From positions 2,109,081 through 2,173,080 of the forward strand of contig NZ_CP013859.1 in assembly GCF_001513675.1 (NCBI RefSeq): a stretch of DNA of 64,000 nucleotides. Reading direction: 5' to 3'. The notes beneath the pieces are model-generated. The model was given only the letters and a program-made list of their open reading frames with translations, made no database searches and was not told the DNA's origin. Shown here one piece after another: positions 1-11,072 of this stretch. Each line of letters opens with the position of its first letter. Positions within the stretch are counted from its first letter, which is position 1. The position numbers and the translations under genes were made by a program. This stretch comes from Microbacterium sp. XT11. Lineage in GTDB: Bacteria; Actinomycetota; Actinomycetes; Actinomycetales; Microbacteriaceae.

Positions 1-511
1 CGAGGGTGTAGCGGTCCGATATCAGAACGTCTACGGGCCTGGGCAATCCCTCAAGAACCCGTATACGGGAATCCTGTCGATCTTCTCCACCCTCATCCGC
101 CAGGGGAAGGAGATCAACATCTTCGAGGACGGAGAGGAGAGCCGCGACTTCGTCTATATCGATGACGTGGTCGAGGCGACGTACCTGGCGGCGATCGATT
201 CGCGCGCGGCAGGGCACACCTTCAACGTCGGTTCGGGAGTCGCGACATCCGTCAACGAAGTCGTGGCAGCCCTCTTCGACGCGTTCGGGCGCGAGGTCCC
301 GACCAGGATCTCCGGTAACTACCGACTGGGCGACATTCGTCACAACGTCGCGGACACGCGACTCCTCACGGAGACCTTGGGCTTCACGCCGCGCGTTCCG
401 TTCCGTGAAGGCGTGCGTGCATTCGTCGAGTGGGTGCTGTCGGAGCCGGTCGAAGAGGGCGGGTACCAGCGATCGCTCGACGAGATGAGCAAGCGGAAAC
501 TGCTCAAGTGA
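1..511 (+). CDS. NAD-dependent epimerase/dehydratase, C-terminal part
   Basis: This is the C-terminal ~169 residues of a short-chain NAD(P)-dependent sugar-nucleotide epimerase or dehydratase; the start lies before the window. Reading from base 2, the segment RYQNVYGPGQ and then ESRDFVYIDDVVEA match the substrate-binding part of extended SDR enzymes (GalE/WcaG type). The Rossmann and YxxxK parts are off the window, so the exact sugar cannot be named. The stop TGA overlaps the GTG start of the acyltransferase that follows, indicating translational coupling. Its setting points to making an activated sugar for the surface polysaccharide. Confidence 0.85.
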   Translation, partial: EGVAVRYQNVYGPGQSLKNPYTGILSIFSTLIRQGKEINIFEDGEESRDFVYIDDVVEATYLAAIDSRAAGHTFNVGSGVATSVNEVVAALFDAFGREVPTRISGNYRLGDIRHNVADTRLLTETLGFTPRVPFREGVRAFVEWVLSEPVEEGGYQRSLDEMSKRKLLK

Positions 512-1650
512 GCCGACGCCTGCTCCGAGCTTCGGAGTTCCCTTATCGGGAGAACAGCCTGAACCTCTTCCGGCTCGTCCTCGCCTTCCTTGTGCTGTTG
601 GCACACGCGTTCTACATCGTCGGTCGCGATGACAGCCCCGGGTTCAACGGTGAGAACCTCGGCGGATGGGCGGTGATCGGCTTCTTCGTGATCAGCGGGT
701 TCTTGATCACCCGCTCACGTTTTCGAACAGACCCGGGGACGTTCCTCGTCCATCGCATCGCGCGCATCGTGCCCGCGTTCATCGTCTGTCTCATCGTGAC
801 GGCATTCGTGTTCGGACCCGCAGCGCAGATGATGGCTCACGGGTCTCTTGCCGGCTACCTCACGAACGCGCCCACCCCGCTCGAGTACATCTGGGGCAAC
901 CTCTTCCTGCACGTCGACCAGTATCAGATCGGCTCGTCATTGTCGACGGTGCCGTATCCGGACGCGTGGAACGGCTCCCTCTGGACGCTCTACTTCGAGT
1001 TCCTGTGTTATCTGACCGTGTGGCTCCTCGGCGGCTTGGCGATCTATCGCCGGTCGATCGTGTTCGTCGCTTTCCTGTGGGTCGTGTCCGTCGTCGTCCG
1101 GATTCTGTCTGCGGCAGGAATCGATGGTGGCCTGGACGGCGACTTCGCTCTGTTCGCACGGCTGTTGCCGTATTTCCTCGGCGGCTCCCTCATCTATCTC
1201 GTGATCCAGAGATGGGGACTGGTGCCGCTCATCGGCCTTCTCGCCATCCCGCTCGCCGCTGTGCTGATGGTGTTCGTCCCGGTGGCGGGCGGTCCCGTCG
1301 CCGCGCCACTCATCGGATATGCGCTGCTGTACCTCGCCACGGTCGTTCCGCAACCACGATGGGTCGCCAGGAACGACGTCTCCTACGGCTTCTACATCTA
1401 TGCGTGGCCGGTACAGCAGCTCGTCGTTCTGGCGGGCGGGGCGGCGCTCGGTATAGCGGTCTACGTTCTGATCACGGTCGTCGTCACGTTCGTGCTCGCG
1501 TGGCTCAGCTGGACCCTCGTCGAGCGTCGATTCATGAGAATCGCCCGCGGTGCCTCGCGCGACTCGTCCCCGGACAGCGGCCCACGTTCATCGTTGCCAG
1601 ACCTGCCCGGACCGACGGGCTCGGAGAACGCCCCCTCCGTGACGCGCTGA
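508..1650 (+). CDS. Acyltransferase family 3 membrane protein (OafA-like)
   Basis: A 380-residue multi-pass membrane O-acyltransferase that probably adds an acetyl or related acyl group to a surface sugar. Family signs are the first helix ending LLAHAFYIV with its conserved His, FFVISGFLIT, and SLWTLYFEF in the middle, followed by a run of hydrophobic helices and a short polar tail. The length is normal for the family without an SGNH domain. I chose the GTG at 508 because it overlaps the upstream TGA (GTGA) and the protein then begins just before the first helix. An ATG at 430 would place 26 extra residues inside the epimerase gene. The acceptor sugar is unknown. Confidence 0.85.
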   Translation: MSRRLLRASEFPYRENSLNLFRLVLAFLVLLAHAFYIVGRDDSPGFNGENLGGWAVIGFFVISGFLITRSRFRTDPGTFLVHRIARIVPAFIVCLIVTAFVFGPAAQMMAHGSLAGYLTNAPTPLEYIWGNLFLHVDQYQIGSSLSTVPYPDAWNGSLWTLYFEFLCYLTVWLLGGLAIYRRSIVFVAFLWVVSVVVRILSAAGIDGGLDGDFALFARLLPYFLGGSLIYLVIQRWGLVPLIGLLAIPLAAVLMVFVPVAGGPVAAPLIGYALLYLATVVPQPRWVARNDVSYGFYIYAWPVQQLVVLAGGAALGIAVYVLITVVVTFVLAWLSWTLVERRFMRIARGASRDSSPDSGPRSSLPDLPGPTGSENAPSVTR

Positions 1651-1664
1651 GGCAGCGACCTGCG

Positions 1665-2453
1665 TCAACTGCGGCGTCGGAGCATGACCCGTCGTGTGGC
1701 CTCACACCAGAGGCGGATGAGCAGCACCCGCGATGTCAGTGCGGCGAGGATGCTGCGCGGTCGCTCGGCGGAGGCGTTGTCCTCGTGGATCCGGCGGAGA
1801 ACCGTCGCGCGGTCGATGTGCCGCAGGGATCCCGCCGTGTTCGCGGCGGTGACGATCCAGAGGTCGTGCGACTCGTACAGGAACTCTGGGAAGGGGAGGA
1901 GCAGGTCGAGAGCCTCTCTGCGGATCGCGAGCGCGCAGCCGAAGTACGGGGCGTTGCCCGCGAGCAGACGCAGCTCGTTGCGCAGCGTGCGGCCGTCGTC
2001 GGTGTGCGAGAGCAGCCACGGCTTGCCGGTGAGGGGAGAGCGCAGGGGGGTCTCCGAGCCCAGGAGCAGAAGGTTCGACGCGACGACGCCGCCCGCCGAG
2101 GCCGCGGAGACGAGGGCTTCGAGGCGCCCGTCGGTCCAGAGGTCGTCCTGATCGCTCAGCAGGAGCACGTCACGGCTCGCCAAGGACATCGCGCGCTCGA
2201 ACGTCTTCACATACCCGAGGTTCCGCTCGTTGCGCACGACCGTGATACGGGCATCATCCACGGATTCGAGGAGCTCCACGGTGCCGTCGGTGCTCGCGTC
2301 GTCGACGATGACCAGCTCGTCGTCCGGACGGAGCTGCGTCAGGATGGACTCGAGCTGCGGCATCAGGTACTTGGCGCCGTTGTAGGTCGCCATGCACACC
2401 GACGCGGTGAGCGTCGAGCGCTTCGCGGCGCTGTCTGGCGTGTGTCCGGGCAT
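1665..2453 (-). CDS. Family 2 glycosyltransferase (rhamnosyltransferase-like)
   Basis: A 262-residue cytoplasmic GT-A glycosyltransferase. It shows VCMATYNGAKYL at the start of the nucleotide fold, DDASTDGT, the metal-binding SDQDDLW and ESHDLWIV near the acceptor site. The SDQDDLW form is common in bacterial rhamnosyltransferase-like family 2 enzymes, which fits the dTDP-rhamnose genes at 9.2-12.5 kb, but donor specificity is an inference. It lies 31 bp downstream of the flippase gene on the same strand, so the two are probably co-transcribed. It converges on the acyltransferase, with 14 bp between stops. Confidence 0.85.
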   Translation of the reverse strand: MPGHTPDSAAKRSTLTASVCMATYNGAKYLMPQLESILTQLRPDDELVIVDDASTDGTVELLESVDDARITVVRNERNLGYVKTFERAMSLASRDVLLLSDQDDLWTDGRLEALVSAASAGGVVASNLLLLGSETPLRSPLTGKPWLLSHTDDGRTLRNELRLLAGNAPYFGCALAIRREALDLLLPFPEFLYESHDLWIVTAANTAGSLRHIDRATVLRRIHEDNASAERPRSILAALTSRVLLIRLWCEATRRVMLRRRS

Positions 2454-2484
2454 CCTGCTCAGTCTACCGTCGGCGCTGTCGGCG

Positions 2485-3774
2485 TCAGGGGCGGGCGCCG
2501 TCGACGTCGCTGTCGGCGGGCGCGGCCGGTTCGTGGTGGCTGAGCCCCACCTGCAGCGTGAGGACGACGCAGGCGAGGAAGGTGATGAGCTCGCTCGCCG
2601 CGAAGCCTGCCGCGACCCCGACGATGCCGAACGCGGCCCCTGCTGCGATCATGGCGCCGACGCCAACCGCCGCTGCGACGAGCGTGATGACGAACACGAG
2701 CCGGTCACGGCGGGCAGGGATGAGGATGTTGCGGATGAGCGGCGTCGACAGGGAGATCGCGATGAAGGCGATCCCGAAGAAGTGGAACACCACGGGATCG
2801 CCTTGTTTGTCGGCCCCGAACATCCAGCCGCTCAGCAACGGTCCCAGGAGTGCCAGCACCACCCAGCCGATCACCGCGACCACGGCCATGACGACGAACG
2901 TGACGATGTTGCGCCGGCGGCGTACGTCGCCCCGTGTCTCGAGCACCCAGCCCTGCAGGGCGTTGCCCGCAGCGCTCACCGCGAGAGTGCCGTAGCGGAA
3001 GATCTTGTCGCTCGACGAGAACGCCGCCGCTGCCGCGGAGCTCGCGATCACCCCTGTGACCGGCACCGGGGCGTTCTGATAGAGGCTGTTGATCGATTCG
3101 ACGCCCCACGCGGCCTTCATGTCCGAGACGTCGTCGCGCAGCACCGCCCACCCAGGCCAGCGCGGGATCCAGCGCTGCAGCGTGCGGAAGTGGAAGACGA
3201 GGGTGCCAGCGAACACCGATGCGCACAGGAGGATGCCGTACCAGAACACCTGACCGGTCAGAAGAACGACGGCGATCGACACGGCGGTCGCGACGGCGCG
3301 TGGCACGACCTCGTAGAGGAGGGCGACCTGCGGAGACGACACGCCGACGGCGTACCAGCTCAGCCCGATCCCGTTGAGCGCGCCGGCGACCGCGAACGCG
3401 GCAGCCGTCGGCCACGACGTCGCCGGTGCGATGACGCCGGCGACGACGGCGGCCAGCGTCGACGCGGCGGCGACGACGAGCATTCGGATGAAGAAGGAAC
3501 GGCCGTAGAGCTCCTTCTGCGCCTCTGGCGACTCCGCCATCGCGACGAGCGGAGTGCCGAGGATGTTCCACCCGACGAGACCGACCGCAGCCGCGAACGC
3601 CCCAACGCCGAGTCCGACGTTCATGGCCGTCCAGTCGTCGGTCGAGGCGGCCCGAGAGACGAACGGCAATGCGAGCAGCGGCAGCACCGACGCGAGGAAG
3701 GGCAGAGTCGAGAAGCCCACGAGACGGCGTGCGAGCGCCGCAGCGGGGGAGGGGGCCGTCCGGGAACCGCTCAT
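2485..3774 (-). CDS. Polysaccharide flippase-like membrane protein (Wzx/MATE type)
   Basis: A 429-residue membrane protein with about 12 to 14 hydrophobic helices, typical in size and layout for Wzx/RfbX polysaccharide exporters. These move lipid-linked repeat units across the cytoplasmic membrane. The N-terminus is short and basic (ARRLVGFSTLPFLASVLPLL), and helices fill almost the whole length with no soluble domain. Sequence signatures in this family are weak, so the call rests on helix pattern, length and position beside glycosyltransferases. It is the first gene of a minus-strand pair with the downstream glycosyltransferase. The window also contains an ABC exporter, so two export routes may coexist. 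Confidence 0.75.
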   Translation of the reverse strand: MSGSRTAPSPAAALARRLVGFSTLPFLASVLPLLALPFVSRAASTDDWTAMNVGLGVGAFAAAVGLVGWNILGTPLVAMAESPEAQKELYGRSFFIRMLVVAAASTLAAVVAGVIAPATSWPTAAAFAVAGALNGIGLSWYAVGVSSPQVALLYEVVPRAVATAVSIAVVLLTGQVFWYGILLCASVFAGTLVFHFRTLQRWIPRWPGWAVLRDDVSDMKAAWGVESINSLYQNAPVPVTGVIASSAAAAAFSSSDKIFRYGTLAVSAAGNALQGWVLETRGDVRRRRNIVTFVVMAVVAVIGWVVLALLGPLLSGWMFGADKQGDPVVFHFFGIAFIAISLSTPLIRNILIPARRDRLVFVITLVAAAVGVGAMIAAGAAFGIVGVAAGFAASELITFLACVVLTLQVGLSHHEPAAPADSDVDGARP

Positions 3775-3958
3775 CGGATCAGCGCGTGCCCTGCGCCGCA
3801 GTCAGGCGGCGGGATGCCGGGACGGTGCGCGGCCGGAGGAGGTGGAGCATGTGATCGATCCTACGACGTGGCCCCTGAGGAGCCGCTGCTCGGCGGGGTC
3901 TCGAGGCCCCTCAACTACACTGGCTGGGTAGCGGACGACGGACGTGGAGCGAGGAACG

Positions 3959-4975
3959 ATGGCCAACATGCCCGGTCGGGGAGCGATCGTGCTCGCCGCG
4001 TATCAGCCGAACCCCGAGCTCTTCGCCCGCCAGATCGGGTCGTTGCGCGGGCAGACCGTGACGGACTGGGAATGCGTCATCTCGGTCGACGGCGACGATT
4101 CGGCGGTGCGGCGTGTTCTGGCGGATGTCGCACCGGGTGATGAGCGTTTCCGCGTGATCGCCGACGGAACGCGTCTCGGCTTCTACCTGAACTTCGAGCG
4201 CGGCATGAAGGCCGTGGCCCCGGACGCCGCGTGGGTGGCGCTGTGCGACCAGGACGATCTCTGGTACCCGGAGAAGCTCGAGGTGCTGCTGCCGCATCTC
4301 GAAGAGGTCGCGCTCGTGTCCGGTCAGGCGCGTCTGACCACCTATCCGGGCGAGGTCACGGCCGGCCATACCGACCGTCGCGACCTCGGCCCGCTGATGA
4401 CCGTACTGAACAACCAGTTCACGGGCTCCCTGTGCATCGCGCGCGGGGACCTGGCTCGGCTGAGCATCCCGTTCCCCCGCATGTCGTCCCGCGCAGCGGC
4501 GCACGACCACTGGATCGCCGTGCTCGCCGGAGCGCACGGAGGAACCCGGATCGTGGACCAGGTCGTGCAGGACTACGTGCAGCACGACTCCAACGTGTTC
4601 GGAGACCCCAGTCGGATGCAGGCCTCGAACGGCCTCCAGGCCGTCCGGATCGCCGTGACGAACGCGCTCGCCTTCACGCGGAGGTATGAGTCATCGGCCT
4701 CGCCGGTCGCCGTCCTGCGCATGTACTTCCGCGTCTACGTGGGATGGCGACAGCTCATGGCCGAGACCCTCGCGCAGCGCCTCGACGGTCGAGATCATCC
4801 CGTCGTGCTCGTGTTCGGCCGTGGTCGCCGGTTCGTCCGCACCTGGCGCCTGCTGCGACTGGCCCGACGTGACGACTACGTCCCCGGACGGTTCGTCCTG
4901 GAGTACGTCGGCAGCTGGATCGCCGGCGCTCTCATCGGCGGCCGGAGGATCACCTCTCGGCGAGCGCCCAGGTGA
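3959..4975 (+). CDS. Family 2 glycosyltransferase
   Basis: A 338-residue GT-A fold glycosyltransferase, probably acting at the inner face of the membrane on the surface glycan. Visible motifs are IVLAAYQPNPELFARQI at the N-terminus, ISVDGDDSA, the metal-binding CDQDDLWYPEKLE and AAHDHWIAV. I chose ATG 3959 because a purine-rich GGAGCGAGGA lies just upstream. A GTG at 3944 would add five residues and cannot be excluded. The 3' end overlaps the convergent next gene by 26 bp. The CDQDDLW motif resembles that of the glycosyltransferase at 1665-2453, suggesting related sugar donors. Confidence 0.85.
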   Translation: MANMPGRGAIVLAAYQPNPELFARQIGSLRGQTVTDWECVISVDGDDSAVRRVLADVAPGDERFRVIADGTRLGFYLNFERGMKAVAPDAAWVALCDQDDLWYPEKLEVLLPHLEEVALVSGQARLTTYPGEVTAGHTDRRDLGPLMTVLNNQFTGSLCIARGDLARLSIPFPRMSSRAAAHDHWIAVLAGAHGGTRIVDQVVQDYVQHDSNVFGDPSRMQASNGLQAVRIAVTNALAFTRRYESSASPVAVLRMYFRVYVGWRQLMAETLAQRLDGRDHPVVLVFGRGRRFVRTWRLLRLARRDDYVPGRFVLEYVGSWIAGALIGGRRITSRRAPR

Positions 4976-5861
4976 TCGTCGCAGCCTGAGCCGCGAGCTC
5001 GTCCGGCATCTTGCCGCCGCGGCCGCGCAGACCGTCGCGCACCCCGCGCCCGAGCACGCCGGCCATGATGCGTCTCGGTCTCGAGCTCGCCAGGATCAGC
5101 GCGAAATACGCGAGATCGACCGCGAGGTCTCTCAGCACCCTGAGCGGCAGCCGTCGGAGATAGCGTCGTGTGAGTAAGACCCGGTTGCGTGCGCGGTAGT
5201 AGTACCGGAACGGCGTGCTCGCCATCGTCGTGACGCGCAACGGCACGAACCGGAACGGCTGGAGCCGGACCGTCCGTCCGAGCTCATGGTCGATGTGCGT
5301 GGGGGCGGCGACGATCGGCCGACGGGCCGACGCGGCTCTGAGCTCGTACTCGGTGTCCACAAGGTCGATGAAGAGGGCCTCGTCGAACGCCCCGAGCTCG
5401 GCGAAGGTGTCGGCGTCGAGCATCATCCCGGATTGGATGACGTTCCGGCCCTCCGGGTACTCGCCCGCCCCGCGGGCCTGCCGCACTCCGGCGAACACTT
5501 CCGGCACCACGCCCCCGATCTTGGCCCGCCCCTCGAGGGCGTCGAAGGCGGAGCGCAGGATCGCAATCGTGTCACCGGCGGGCGACGAGTCCTGGTCGAA
5601 GGTCACGGCGTAGCGATGACCGGCGTCGAATGCGGCTCGGAGACCGGCGTTGAGCGCGGCTGCGATGCCCGTGTTGTTCGGCTGCCTGATGAGCGAGGCT
5701 CCCGCGGCGCTCACCTCGGTGAGGATCTCCGCTCCGCGCGTGCTGCCGTCGTCCACGACGACCACGGGGTACTCCTGCGTGAGCGCGTGCACCGTTTCGG
5801 CCAGTCGCGGGGTGGGGTTGAAGGCGGTGATGACCACCGCGACGTCACTCGGCGGAGTCAT
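4950..5861 (-). CDS. Family 2 glycosyltransferase (rhamnosyltransferase-like)
   Basis: A 303-residue family 2 glycosyltransferase. It has VVITAFNPTPRLAETV, VVVDDGSTRGAE, NTGIAAALNAGL and the metal-binding FDQDSSP, a combination typical of RfbF-like rhamnosyltransferases. The C-terminal ~70 residues are basic with hydrophobic patches (RYYYRARNRVLLTRRYLRR), suggesting membrane association. Its start overlaps the end of the DUF2304 gene by 17 bp, so it is the last gene of a minus-strand operon running from about 9.1 kb. The donor is inferred to be dTDP-rhamnose from the neighbouring rml genes and is not proven. Confidence 0.85.
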   Translation of the reverse strand: MTPPSDVAVVITAFNPTPRLAETVHALTQEYPVVVVDDGSTRGAEILTEVSAAGASLIRQPNNTGIAAALNAGLRAAFDAGHRYAVTFDQDSSPAGDTIAILRSAFDALEGRAKIGGVVPEVFAGVRQARGAGEYPEGRNVIQSGMMLDADTFAELGAFDEALFIDLVDTEYELRAASARRPIVAAPTHIDHELGRTVRLQPFRFVPLRVTTMASTPFRYYYRARNRVLLTRRYLRRLPLRVLRDLAVDLAYFALILASSRPRRIMAGVLGRGVRDGLRGRGGKMPDELAAQAATITWALAER

Positions 5862-6258
5862 GATCCTCGTCGTCGCGGATCACGGGGCCGCCGTCGCGCG
5901 GGGTCTCGATGCGGGCGATCGCTCGTTCGAGGTCGTCGATCTTCAGCCGCGCGATGGCGGACTCCTCCGCGAGACGTCGCAGACGCTCTTCGGCTCTGGT
6001 GAGCTCCCAGGACAGATGCAACGCCACCGCGAGGAGGAGACCGATCGCCATGGTGAACACGAGGTTCGCGGGGAGCTGGAATCCCAGGGTGATCGTGAGC
6101 CAGGCGAGTGCCTGCGGGAAGATCCCGAGGAGCAGCACCGCCAGGCCGATCGCGAGCCACAGCACCGCGTACTTCTCGCGGAGTTGGCGGCGCAGCAGCA
6201 GGATCGTCACCGAGACCACGATGACGAGGCCGAGCGCGAGCGCACCGAACGAGATCAT
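5845..6258 (-). CDS. DUF2304 family small membrane protein
   Basis: A 137-residue membrane protein with hydrophobic helices near residues 1-20, 33-52 and 60-85, then a charged helical C-terminus rich in Glu and Arg that looks like a short coiled coil. The central REKYAVLWLAIGLAVLLLG is typical of DUF2304. These proteins are often encoded next to a polyprenyl-phosphate glycosyltransferase, as here, and are thought to support it, though no activity is established. The ATG at 6258 overlaps the TGA of the upstream glycosyltransferase (ATGA), which decides this start over longer in-frame extensions. Confidence 0.82.
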   Translation of the reverse strand: MISFGALALGLVIVVSVTILLLRRQLREKYAVLWLAIGLAVLLLGIFPQALAWLTITLGFQLPANLVFTMAIGLLLAVALHLSWELTRAEERLRRLAEESAIARLKIDDLERAIARIETPRDGGPVIRDDEDHDSAE

Positions 6259-6977
6259 GCGCGCCCCCTCACCGGGCGGCGGATGATCGAGAGGGTCAGT
6301 GCGAAGACCGATCGCGCGAGGTACACGGCGCTTCCGGCGAAGCCCTGACTGGGGTTGCCGGACATGCGCGGTCGCATCGCGACCGGCACCTGCGTCACAG
6401 TGAGGTCGGCGTGCAGAGCGGCGACGAGACTGTCGATCGTGTCGCCCAGGTACTCGGCCGGGTAGTACGCGACGTACTGGTCGATGGCTCGGCGGTTCGC
6501 CGCCCGGAAGCCGCTGGTCACGTCCGTCAACCGGGTGCGGGCGATCCGGGAGATCACCCAGGCGAGGAACACCATCGCCCACCGTCGCGGTCCGGTTGCG
6601 GTGTAGGTGCCGACCTCCGCGAAGCGTGCGCCGATCGAGATGTCGGCGTGGCGCAGACCCTCCAGCACCAGAGTGATGTCCTGCGGGTTGTGCTGTCCGT
6701 CGGCATCCACCTGGATCGCCGTCCGGTAGTCGTTGCGCTGCGCGTACGCATAACCCGCTCGCATCGCGCCACCGACGCCCATGTTGTAGGGGAGCGTGAG
6801 GACGGCTGCTCCTGCATCCCTGGCCACGGCGCCGGTCGCGTCCGTCGACCCGTCGTCCACGACGAGCACGTCGGCTCCGGGAAGAGAAGCGAGGATCTCG
6901 CGGACGGTCGCGCCGACGTTGCCCTCCTCATTCCATGCGGGCACGATGACCAGCAACTCGTTACTCACCGAACCCAT
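6255..6977 (-). CDS. Polyprenyl-phosphate glycosyltransferase (dolichyl-phosphate mannose synthase-like)
   Basis: A 240-residue family 2 glycosyltransferase of the Dpm1/Ppm1 type. It carries VIVPAWNEEGNVGATV, VVDDGSTDATG, YNMGVGGAMRAGYAYA and the metal site QVDADGQHNPQDI, all in the usual order and spacing. Enzymes of this class load a sugar onto a polyprenyl phosphate for later use outside the membrane. It lacks the C-terminal membrane domain of longer relatives; the overlapping DUF2304 protein may supply that anchor. It is translationally coupled to DUF2304 and follows the secreted repeat protein after 46 bp. The sugar carried is unknown. Confidence 0.87.
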   Translation of the reverse strand: MGSVSNELLVIVPAWNEEGNVGATVREILASLPGADVLVVDDGSTDATGAVARDAGAAVLTLPYNMGVGGAMRAGYAYAQRNDYRTAIQVDADGQHNPQDITLVLEGLRHADISIGARFAEVGTYTATGPRRWAMVFLAWVISRIARTRLTDVTSGFRAANRRAIDQYVAYYPAEYLGDTIDSLVAALHADLTVTQVPVAMRPRMSGNPSQGFAGSAVYLARSVFALTLSIIRRPVRGRA

Positions 6978-7023
6978 GACCTCAAGTCTACGGGGCGGGC
7001 CGCGACGTCCTGTGCCGCCCGGA

Positions 7024-9090
7024 TCACGGGATCGGCGCGCCCTGCGTGTACGCCGCGCGCCAGGCCGCCGGCAGCGACTCGACGTACGGCCACGCGGGGC
7101 TGGCGAGCCTCAGCAGGGTGGCCTGCGACTGCACGTGGCGCAGCGCCCCGCCCTGAACGTAGTAGATCTCGGGCGAGCCGAAGCTCACGAACGAGCCATC
7201 GGCGAGCAGGGGAGCTCCCTGTGCGAACGACAGGCGGGTGTCGGACGTCCACGAGAGGAAGGCGAGGACGCGATTGCCGTTGGCCTCCATCAATCGCTGC
7301 TGACTGCGGACGTGCCGCAGCTGCGAGCCGGAGATGAGGTACACGGGGTCGGCCGTCGGCGACTTGGCGAACAGTGCCTCGCTGAGGGTGCGTCCGGTGC
7401 GGGGGAGGGAGGCGCAGATCGAATCCGGCAGGTTGACCTGCGGAACGCCTGCGGGGAGGGTGAGCACCCGCGTGAGGGCGCCGCCGTCGACGACGAAGCC
7501 GGCACCGCCGCAGATCACGAACGGAGCGAGGTCGCCGGAGACCCGTGGATTCGCCGCGAGCGTGCCGTTGGGCAGCACCGAGACCCTGGTGACGCCGGCG
7601 TCCGCGGCGAGACCCCATGTCGGGATGTGCACGATCTCCGGGCCCTTGCCCGTGAGGTACACCTCCGGCGACCCTGACTCCTTCACGAGGGTACGAGCGG
7701 GAAGGATCGCCGGGCCGTTCGGGATCGCCGCGACGTTCGCGGCGGGCAGGGTCGCCACGTACGCGCGTTCGGCTGCGGGGAGCTGCGCCCACACCTCGGG
7801 GTTGACGATGTGGCGCTTCTTGCCGTTCTCCCAGCGGTAGTAGGGGTCAGCGGACTCGGCACGGAACGACGTGCTCACAGCCGCGCCCGTCGGGAACTTG
7901 TCCGCGAGCGAGCCGGGGATCGATGTGTACACCGCCATGTTGAAGCCGTATCGCGTGACGACGTCGGCGGTCGGGAAATGGTGTTTCGTGCCATCCGGCT
8001 CGAGCAGGTACATGCCGCCGTCCCTCGCGTCCCTCACGAACCGCGTCGCCGTGGTGGCGTTGGGGACGGATGCGATGAACTCGGGGCTGACGGTCTGATA
8101 CCAGCCGAGGCGCGCCATGTAGGCGGCCAGGTCGGTCCCGTTCGTGATGTGGTACTTCCGCATGCCGGAGAGGAGGTAGATCTCGTCGGCGTTGGGGGCC
8201 TTGATGAGCCGGTTCGCAGGATCCTGCGTCGAACCGAACCAGTCGGTGAAGTAGTTGTAGAAGTTGCGGTTGCCGTAGCTCGAGCACGCGTCACCCACGC
8301 CGTATCCGGCACGCAGCGCAGCGGCGTTCGGCTGGTAGGGCGTGTAGTAGTACAGCGCCGACGTCGCAGCGTTCTCGACGTACACGGGCCCACGCCCGCA
8401 CGCCGTGTTCGGGTTGTAGAGGATGTTCCACGTCTTGCCAGGCGCGTAGTAGGTGAACCAGCGTCCCTCGGTGTAGATCTTCATCTGCCGACCGGCGCCG
8501 TAGATCTGGTAGAAGAAGCCGGCGAACGCGGGGTCGCACGGGGCTGTGTCGGGGCACCCCTGGCCGAGGGCCATCGAGTACCGCCAGCTGCTCGGCCAGG
8601 TGTGCGTGACGAGCGACTGCTCCTTCTGGAGCATGACGATGAAGACCTGCGGGTTGATGCCGCACGACTGCGCGACCTTGTAGATGATGGTCGCCGCGGA
8701 TTCGTTGGGGGCGCCCTGGTATCCGCGGCAGTACGTGTCTGCGGCGCGGTTCGGCGTGTTCTGGCGGTAGTCCTTCAGGCAGACATAACCGGACCGGCAC
8801 GAGGAGACCTTGGAGCGGAAGAAGGCGTCGATCATGTCGGGGGTCATGGTCGAGCTGTCGAAGAAGACGGCGTCGGAGATGATGTTGCCTGGACGGAAAC
8901 CGTCGGTGATCAGGGTCTTCACGGGGCCGGACGCCGGCGCTGCTGCTGTCGTGGATGACGACGCGGCTGTCACATCGGATGGGGCGGTCGCGGCATCCGC
9001 GGGACTCGCTACGAGAAGCGAAAACGCGAAGACCACGGCCGCCGCGCCGGCGATGCGCGAACGGAGGCGTGGGAACGGGGAGCGAGTCAC
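7024..9090 (-). CDS. Secreted protein with a hydrolase-like N-terminal domain and seven C-terminal repeats
   Basis: A 688-residue exported protein. Residues 1-33 form a signal peptide (basic start, hydrophobic core, ADA before the likely cleavage). Residues about 45-285 form a conserved-looking domain rich in Tyr, Trp and paired Cys, with MLQKEQSLVTHTW and MALGQGCPDTAPCDPAF. The Glu in QKEQS recalls the catalytic Glu of lysozyme-like or glucosaminidase folds, but this is only a resemblance. Residues about 290-688 hold seven imperfect repeats, most starting like IYLLSGMRKYHI or VYLISGSQLRHV, likely small beta units for binding. I chose GTG 9090 because it gives a clean signal peptide; a start at 9171 would add 27 residues before it. 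It lies first in a minus-strand glycosyltransferase operon, so a role at the cell wall or glycan is likely. Confidence 0.75.
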   Translation of the reverse strand: MTRSPFPRLRSRIAGAAAVVFAFSLLVASPADAATAPSDVTAASSSTTAAAPASGPVKTLITDGFRPGNIISDAVFFDSSTMTPDMIDAFFRSKVSSCRSGYVCLKDYRQNTPNRAADTYCRGYQGAPNESAATIIYKVAQSCGINPQVFIVMLQKEQSLVTHTWPSSWRYSMALGQGCPDTAPCDPAFAGFFYQIYGAGRQMKIYTEGRWFTYYAPGKTWNILYNPNTACGRGPVYVENAATSALYYYTPYQPNAAALRAGYGVGDACSSYGNRNFYNYFTDWFGSTQDPANRLIKAPNADEIYLLSGMRKYHITNGTDLAAYMARLGWYQTVSPEFIASVPNATTATRFVRDARDGGMYLLEPDGTKHHFPTADVVTRYGFNMAVYTSIPGSLADKFPTGAAVSTSFRAESADPYYRWENGKKRHIVNPEVWAQLPAAERAYVATLPAANVAAIPNGPAILPARTLVKESGSPEVYLTGKGPEIVHIPTWGLAADAGVTRVSVLPNGTLAANPRVSGDLAPFVICGGAGFVVDGGALTRVLTLPAGVPQVNLPDSICASLPRTGRTLSEALFAKSPTADPVYLISGSQLRHVRSQQRLMEANGNRVLAFLSWTSDTRLSFAQGAPLLADGSFVSFGSPEIYYVQGGALRHVQSQATLLRLASPAWPYVESLPAAWRAAYTQGAPIP

Positions 9091-9198
9091 TCGACCATTG
9101 TGGCGGAAAGCAACAGATGATGCCACTGTGATCGATGTGACGCAAGTCAATGATCCGCGCGTCCCGGGCATTCAGAGATGATGTGGCACGATGATGGG

Positions 9199-11066
<1,868 letters not shown>

Positions 11067-11072
11067 GCAGCG

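Noticed and set aside
7024..9090. Call as a known hemagglutinin or amidase
   Set aside because: Such names are attached to similar proteins, but I see no amidase motif and no evidence of hemagglutination, so I left it unnamed.
9091..9198. Promoter pair between the secreted protein and rmlA
   Set aside because: TTGACT is present on the minus strand (9150-9145), but no convincing -10 follows at a workable distance, and nothing clear appears for rmlA.
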